Source of the DNA: Thysanoteuthis rhombus
Taxonomy: Eukaryota; Mollusca; Cephalopoda; Oegopsida; Thysanoteuthidae
Length of the DNA stretch: 64,000 bases
NCBI GenBank assembly: GCA_963457665.1
Contig: OY735227.1
Span: 43,871,742-43,935,741 of the forward strand
Direction of reading: 5' to 3'
The notes under the pieces are model-generated. The model was not told where the DNA came from and ran no database searches. It saw only the letters and a list, made by a program, of their open reading frames with translations. Both the position numbers and the translations under genes were made by a program. The stretch's first letter is position 1. Every line of letters starts with the position of its first letter. This document shows, piece by piece, positions 57,965 to 64,000 of this stretch.

Positions 57965-58530
57965 GAAAGTATTCAGAGAGAACACTACTGCAGTTTGAAC
58001 TGTTCAGCGTTGGTTCCCTGGGTTCGGTCCTCGTAATATGAATTCCAATTATAAAATTCGGAGAGGCTCACACTTGTTCTCAATGATGAAAAATTATCAA
58101 CTGCTGTGCCCAACGATCCACGAACAGTGGTTCGAGCCCTTTCTGGGGACTTGAAGACTTCAACGGCGACCATATCACATAATCTCATGTCGTTAGAACG
58201 GATTCAAAAGTTGGAAGAATTGGACCCACATGGACTGAATAAAATGAAAGTGCCATGATAGTGTATGGCCCAATACATCTCAGCTATATCTTAACTTGGA
58301 GAATTGAAATATCATGTCTTGCAGTATCTTCCTCAGTCACCTGATATTTCTTCTACAGATTATTCCTTTCAGGGATTTGGAAATGTATATCTTTAATAAA
58401 AGGTTCAATAACAGGGAAGCCATAATTCGTGCTTTTACTGAATTAGTGACCACTAAAGCTTAAGGATTTTATAGAGATGACATTGTCATTAAAAGGACGT
58501 TGGAAAGGAATATTTCTTCAAATGGGTGAT
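57965..58530 (+). pseudogene. mariner transposase relic, dispersed copy
   Basis: GCAGTTTGAACTGTTCAGCG then TGGTTCCCTGGGTTCGGTCC (VQRWFxxFR), VPNDPRTVVRALSGDLKTST, DPHGLN, then HVLQYLPQSPDISSTDYSFQ and RFNNREAIIRAFTELVTTKA. The TDY aspartate is kept here, unlike unit 1 of the array. It lacks the same central region, so it derives from the same deleted master. Flanks differ from the array units. Stops and frameshifts throughout. Confidence 0.85.
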
Positions 58531-58613
58531 AGTGTGTCCAACCATATTTTTGATGTTAATGTCATCTTATGATTAATACGTGCAAATCTAATAATATATG
58601 ATGCATTTTTTGA

Positions 58614-58614
<1 letters not shown>

Positions 58615-58700
<86 letters not shown>

Positions 58701-58722
58701 ATAATAATAATAATAATAATAA
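58615..58722. repeat. (TTA)n passing into (TAA)n, self-complementary
   Basis: About 85 bp of TTA followed without a gap by about 22 bp of ATA units, so the junction can fold into an A/T-only hairpin. The Tyr and Asn homopolymer frames are artefacts. Confidence 0.97.
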
Positions 58723-59018
58723 AAAAATAAAAAATAAAAAAAACCCGTCAAAAATGATTGAGTTATTTATGTATGGATTAGCAATAAAAACCCAAAGTTA
58801 TTTTATTGGGTAATTTTTTAAAAATATTTCAAGCATCCTAATTTTTAGTTTTTGTTAAAGCTGGTATTATGTTTAACCAAACATTGAGTCTTAAGAGATT
58901 TTATGACGTAAATTTCATTGTTATGTGATGATTGAAAGGTAAATTAATCATCCCATTTAAGCCCAAAGAGTGAAGAAATTTGCATATATGCTTATTATAT
59001 GTATGTATGTATGTATGT

Positions 59019-59019
<1 letters not shown>

Positions 59020-59081
<62 letters not shown>

Positions 59082-59082
59082 T
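59020..59082. repeat. (TTA)n microsatellite, 3' tail of the adjacent retroelement
   Basis: On the minus strand this is (TAA)n, directly after the repeated 3' UTR of the retroelement described next. A simple (TAA)n tail is common in several non-LTR lineages. Confidence 0.85.
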
Positions 59083-59083
59083 A

Positions 59084-59470
59084 TGCAATCTCACACCAGT
59101 TGCCTGGAGGTAACCGCTGGAGTTTGAGTGACGGCAAGTCTCCTCACGTCTCCAGCCCTTCTCTCCTAGTACTCATAGGTCGCAGTAATACGGCAGTTTT
59201 TTTATATTTTTTTTTTATATTATTATTTGGAATCTCACACCAGTTGCCTGGTGGTAACCGCTGGAGTTTGAGTGACAGCAAGTCTCCTCAAGTCTCCAGC
59301 CCTCCTCTCCTACTACTCATAGGTCGCAGTAATTCTACGATTTACAGTTTCACACCGGTTGCCCAGTGGTTATCGCTGAAGGCTGAGTGACAATAAGTCT
59401 CCTCAGGTCCTCAGCTAACGTCTCCTCGCTCTTTCGCATATCATGACAGAGCTACTATTCGTTGCAGTAC
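59084..59470 (-). repeat. Tandem ~110-bp repeats in the 3' UTR of the R2-type retroelement
   Basis: Three units: 59084-59196, 59229-59338 and 59343-59450. Shared words include CTCACACCAGTTGCCTGG, AACCGCTGGAGTTTGAGTGA, CAAGTCTCCTCA and CTCATAGGTCGCAGTAAT. Units 1 and 2 are near-identical, the third (GTTTCACACCGGTTGCCCAG) is diverged. They lie between the stop codon at 59471-59473 and the (TAA)n tail, so on the minus strand they form the 3' UTR. Confidence 0.85.
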
Positions 59471-60215
59471 TTATATCTCTAGCACCTTCCTCAGTATCCG
59501 TGCAGTTCCAAGTAGCGCTGTGGTCTGTACGGTCTCTATCCTCCCCCTAATCCCGATCTCCTCCAGTCTCTCCCTCAGCGTTTTGGGGACAGTTCCTAGT
59601 GCGCCCACTATGACCGGTACTACCCTGGTTTTCATGTTCCACATTTTCCTTAACTCCCTTGCTAAGTCCTGGTATTTTTCCCTTTTTTCACCCTCCTTCT
59701 TTTTTACTCTATGGTCTGCAGGTACAGCAACGTCTTCTATTTGGCAGGCCCTCCTTTTTTTTGTCTACTATTACTAAGTCCGGCCTTCTTGCCTGGATGA
59801 GGTGGTCAGTTTGGATGTCAAAGTCCCACAGTAGTTTGTGGTTGTCATTCTCCAAAACTGCCTCTGGCTTGTGCTGATACCACTTTTCCCCATGGTTGAA
59901 TCCCATTTGTTTACTTAGTTCCCAGTGTATCATCGTTGCTACTCTATCGTGTCTATGCTTATACTCCTTCTGGGCGAGCTGACTACATTCACTAGTTATG
60001 TGGTTTACTGTCTCATCTCTTTCACCGCACATGCGGCATTTGCTGTTTGTCTGTGTTCTGTCGATTTTTGCTTTTATGTAGTTTGTCCTTATGCTTTTGT
60101 TTTGGGCTGCCATGATGAGCGATTCTGTTTCTCTCTTAAGGTTTCCCTTTCGTAACCACGTCCATGATTTCTCGTCTACTATATCTTTTATCTGTCTTTT
60201 AAACTCGCCGTACAA
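59471..60215 (-). pseudogene. R2-type non-LTR retrotransposon, C-terminal zinc finger and restriction-like endonuclease fragment
   Basis: The minus-strand frame 60215-59709 reads WTWLRKGNLKRETESLI, MAAQNKSIRTNYIKAKID, then a CX2CX8HX4C zinc motif (CRMCGERDETVNHITSEC) and HGEKWYQHKPEAVLENDN. RPDLVIVDKKKEG follows. At an A8 run (59755-59762) the frame shifts by one base; the other frame continues IEDVAVPADHRV, EKYQDLARELRKMWNMK, VGALGTVPKTLRERLEEIG and TALLGTARILRKVLE to a stop at 59471. Across the slip the RPD...D spacing fits the PD-X(12-14)-D endonuclease signature of R2-group elements. The start at 60215 is not real: a stop lies just upstream and the RT domain is missing. Confidence 0.85.
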
Positions 60216-60239
60216 TTTTTTCTATTTGTAGAAGTAGTA

Positions 60240-61300
60240 GTAATGATAGTCATTTCTTTTTATTACTTTTTTTCTATTTTTTAAGTTTTATTCTCTAAAC
60301 GTAGTATTTTATTATGTGATGAGAACACGAATAAAATTTCATATTACTTCGACAGTCACGTAAATGAAATTCTGTTTTACTTGGTATTATTATTGGAATT
60401 CATATTTCTGGGCCTAATCCCAGGGAACCAATGTTGAACAATTCAAACTGTAGAAGTTTTCACTTCAAATACTTTGTTAACGTTCTCTGCAGCTTACATG
60501 TATACATATGGCCAAAGTAAGTAATATATTGATAATTCTGTCATCCATAGACAACTGTTTCGTTGTATTACAATTTTTCAGTGTGGCTATAGACTCCAAT
60601 TCCCCTCCAGTACCGCTGGGTAGGGTCGAAACCTTCGCTCTGGATCCAGAAGCAGATGCTGACCTACGCAAAACTGGGCGGTCAGTAGGACCAAATTAAG
60701 CGATATAATCACTTACGCATTATTCCTACTACTAGAGCACTCCATTCCAGAGTAGGGAGAGCATTACTTGGTTGCTTATAGTAGATAGATGCCCTACCTG
60801 AGAGTGCTCAGGCCTAAAGATATGTATGTATTTTTATAAGTGGAATCTATTCGCCCCTTAGCGTGATAAAATACATGTGTGCATTGCTAATAATTATCAA
60901 TAATTATTGTTATTATGTGTGGATAGATTGTTGATAATTTGTTTTTTATTTTCAGTTCATTAAAAAGTATTTATTATCCTTCTTTCAGATTCAATGACTT
61001 TCAGTGCAGCAGTTAAACTGACATCTGTTGACTTCTGGTCGTATCTGGATACCCTTTGACAGTAAATCTGGAAGATGATTCGAAGAAGAGTCCGTCATGT
61101 AAGCAGAGTTTTTCTACTCTTATTTTCAATTTACTAAACTGACTTTGAAGTTGAATCTCCAAAGCCGTTTTTGTTGCATCATAACTTAATCAGTTTTAAT
61201 ATTTTATACTTACTTTCAACATTATAATACAACAGGGACATATCATCAATGATGTTTCGTTGCATAAGAAAATATTTGGTAATACTTTTACATCAAAGAC
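60240..61300. other. Non-coding stretch
   Basis: No gene. 60600-60700 has two overlapping ~63-codon frames with no domain. Confidence 0.4.
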
Positions 61301-61304
61301 ATAG

Positions 61305-61545
61305 ATAACGCTTGCCTAACGAACCATTTTTGAAAAGTTGCTGTTTTCGTTATTTTTAGAGCTACAATGCTAAGTTTTTTTGTTTTTTTTAATCATTCAT
61401 TAGTTTGAACACTCTATGAATTATAATGCGTGTGCAGGCTTAAAAATCAAATAAACTGAGCATTGTAACTCTCGGAATAACGAAAATATTGATTTTTTAA
61501 AAGTAGTTCATTGGGCACTTATCATGTGCAGCCACTTACATATAA
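61305..61545. mobile_element. Fold-back MITE family F, best copy
   Basis: The left arm (61312-61390: CTTGCCTAACGAACC, AAAAGTTGCTGTTTTCGTTA, TTTTTAGAGCTACAATGCTA) and right arm (61453-61540, inverted: CCCAATGAACTACTTTTAAA, ATTTTCGTTATTCCGAGAGT, TACAATGCTCAGTTTATTTG) pair over ~75 bp around a ~60-bp centre. No ORF. Other copies at 30657 and 39525. Confidence 0.75.
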
Positions 61546-62075
61546 TTAGCAATGACAATAATTTGCTATTTTCATGTTATTTTTCTCTTTATCAAATTTT
61601 CTTCATTATTTCTATTTTGCATCAATAATTTAAATGTTAGTTTGTACGAGCAATACAATATCACGGGAGAATTGTTGTAAACTCACTAATAACCATCGGT
61701 ATATATGAGTACATTTAAGAAATAATAATTATTCCAACGATCCGTAAGGGGAAACAACTAGGGTATCACTGGAATCATTTCACATTTAGTATTGTCAGGT
61801 TGCTTCCCTTAGATCGTGATATACATTTGATTAGCACTAAAACCTGAAATGGGTCAAAATAGTATCACGTATATATTTGCAAAACAAGTCGTATCTTCTA
61901 TATAACTGATAATCTGATTCTGAAGACTTTTTTTTATAATAATGCGTGTGTATGTTTCATATATTTCAACAAAGATGTGTATATAAGTATATGTGCGTGT
62001 GTATTTTTCATATTTCAACAAATACATATATATTTGTGTGTGTGTGCATTTTCATAAATATATATGTATGCATGT
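61546..62075. other. Non-coding stretch
   Basis: A+T-rich, no gene. The last 150 bp has scattered TG and TATA words leading into the (TA)n run. Confidence 0.4.
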
Positions 62076-62077
62076 GT

Positions 62078-62154
<77 letters not shown>
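62078..62154. repeat. (TA)n microsatellite
   Basis: About 77 bp of alternating TA. Confidence 0.97.
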
Positions 62155-62156
<2 letters not shown>

Positions 62157-64000
62157 GTTAGTGAGTGGGTTCCTTGCTGTTCCCATAACTTTTATCGCCA
62201 TATGCTGTCATGGTATTTTGACGGTTAACTCTGGTAACACTTGTACATCCGCCATGTGCCACTTTATGTGGTTTGAAGGTGTCAGTGTGTCCAGTTAAGA
62301 CCGGAAGGACTATCTGTGTCATGCCCTAAATACTCTTTGCTAAATATTGTAATAGCGCAAAATATACTCAAATATATTCTTTATCGTCAATCTTTCTTCT
62401 TTTTGACATCCATTACTGCAATATTGGCTTCTAAAATATAATACATACGCACTCAAACGCACACACACGTACGCATGCATACACGTGTAGACATATCTGA
62501 TGTCACCTACAGAACTTCATGTCAAAAAATGCTGCACGAATAAAAGTGATCACGCGCAGATTTCTTAAACCAGGATTTCTCAACCTTCCCTCCCACCGTT
62601 ATCGCTTCTTTTATTGTTCATTTTTAAAGCAATCGTGTCTCTTCCAAATTTTCAATGAAATCAAAATGACATTTTACTTACGTAGTTTATTAAGAATGGA
62701 CATTTTGTTATTCACCAAATGGGAGTAACTTCCCCTCATTTTTTGACTTCACCGACATAAAACGAAAGATCGACAATTTAAAAGGAAAAAAAAAAAGAAA
62801 AGAAAAATCCATTTGTGTGTGACAATCTACCGCCCCTTCATCTCAACTTTTGTCCACTTGGGGGTGATATCCCCCTTGTTGTGAACGACTGTTTTAAATG
62901 GAATAAATTATTGACGAAGATCTTACGTTAGGAAGATTTCAGCATTTACCAGCTTTTACAACCACTATTCAGTTGTAGTTGCTTTTTTTTCTAATGCAAA
63001 TAGTCTCTACAACTTTGTCGTCTGTCTTTCCCAACTTTCCTCCACGTGGTAAATATAAAGCTTATAAATAATATATTTCACGGGTTTTAACTATTGACAA
63101 TGAATGTATCGTTGTGACCCTATCTTATTTCCATATAAACTAAATACAAATTTAATAAGTATCAGCTTTAGATATGAAACTGTAAAATCGTTTAGCTCCT
63201 GCCTATAACAGTACCAACTTCCAGTTAACCATCGGTCTCTTTCCCCGGTTTTTCTATTGACTGGATGCCTTCTTTTTTCCTTCCACTTTCTGTGCCTTAA
63301 TTCTCTTTGCTCCCGGAAGCACAAATCGGTTAAAACCTCCCTACATTTTCTGTATTTATATAGTCTTTCTGTTGTGCAGTTTTCCGTATTGAGAATGGTT
63401 CCCAAGTTTGCTCTCGAATATTATAAATTCGCTGTCACATCACCACATAACTTGACTTCTGACAAAACATTGAATATCCCGTTACTAATAATTTCTCTAG
63501 TCTTCTAAGAAACCAGCATAAGAGAATCAAACCCTTTCTGTACCTTCACACCTTAGCCACAACGACTTGATAATACACAGTTTCTTCCTCCTCGCTACAA
63601 CACCTAATCTTTTCATCTGCATTTCTATTCCTGTAAGACTAATTTGGAATTTTCTCTCGTGTATTAGATGAATAACTACTTCCCTTAATGTAGCTACGTA
63701 GTAATAGCTACGTAGTAATCTAAACAGAACTGGTCTTATACAACCGTCTTAATGTTTAGATCTTTCCTTTTCAGCATTATTAAATATCTTATTGTCGAAT
63801 CATCAGATGTACGTCTTTATTGCTTGTCTGAATATTTGCATTTGTTTTCATTTTAATTATGAACTCTGTTCAATTTCTATGCAGACATTCAAACATGATG
63901 CTTAGAACTCTTCCTTGAAAACATAGGTCAAACTGTCATGGCTGACCAGTTTCTCCCCCCCCCCTCAACTCCGCTTGTGAGCTACTACATCTACTACTCG
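62155..64000. other. Non-coding stretch to the end of the window
   Basis: No gene. A perfect 14-bp direct duplication TAGCTACGTAGTAA lies at about 63691-63719 and a C9 run near 63956-63964. The largest frame (104 codons, minus, 63091-63405) shows no domain. Confidence 0.4.

Noticed and set aside
59520..59777. 85-codon plus-strand frame rich in Ser, Leu and Phe
   Set aside because: Antisense shadow of the conserved C-terminus of the minus-strand R2-type element.
63691..63719. Tandem 14-bp duplication containing a palindromic TACGTA
   Set aside because: Single two-copy duplication, likely replication slippage; no sign of function.

Overview
This 64 kb window reads as A+T-rich, intron- or intergenic-type DNA from an animal. 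There are no bacterial-style gene arrays. Long (TA)n, (CA)n, (TTA)n and (CAT)n microsatellites recur throughout. Every recognisable protein signature belongs to a decayed eukaryotic mobile element: RTE-clade non-LTR retrotransposons, one non-LTR element with a restriction-like endonuclease (R2-type architecture), and mariner transposases. The mix of 3'-truncated RTE copies, tRNA-like dispersed repeats, mariner derivatives and many short TIR elements would suit a repeat-rich invertebrate, perhaps a mollusc such as a cephalopod. The species is an inference I cannot prove from sequence alone. I found no host protein-coding exon I could defend; open frames of 60-136 codons are at the chance level for this composition or lie inside repeats.

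Layout. 0-5 kb: a (TA)n run, a fold-back element carrying a tRNA-like module (545-914), a local 139-bp duplication (3131-3435) and a perfect hairpin (4611-4650). 5-14 kb: an inverted-repeat element (5359-5755), several tRNA-like relics, a TIR element (6849-7267), a minus-strand RTE relic (8365-8700), a minisatellite and a pogo/Tigger-like TIR element (11204-11616). 12-29 kb: five copies of a repeat family with an internal tRNA-like box, plus RTE relics at 14068, 23720 and 25915-26445. 29-35 kb: RTE relics, the 3' end of a mariner, a ~78-bp minisatellite (32035-32520) and a hairpin followed by eight T. 36-39 kb: two tandem 5S rRNA-derived copies, short elements bounded by GTTGCCAA inverted ends, and a ~950-bp polypurine tract (37660-38610). 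40-46 kb: a second fold-back/tRNA-like copy, then a 3-kb tandem array whose units each carry a mariner deletion derivative (42108-45290), then the best-preserved RTE copy (45918-46515). 47-56 kb: an inverted pair of TIR elements, further RTE relics, and a clean 285-bp mariner-type MITE (55352-55640). 57-62 kb: another mariner relic, the minus-strand R2-type retroelement fragment (59471-60215) with a tandemly repeated tail, and a fold-back MITE (61305-61545).

There is no gene network. The relationships visible are between elements: nested insertions, shared internal deletions that mark non-autonomous subfamilies, and tandem amplification of a composite unit. The closest things to undescribed structures are the tRNA-bearing fold-back family, the composite mariner array and the repeat family whose tRNA-like promoter sits far from either end.
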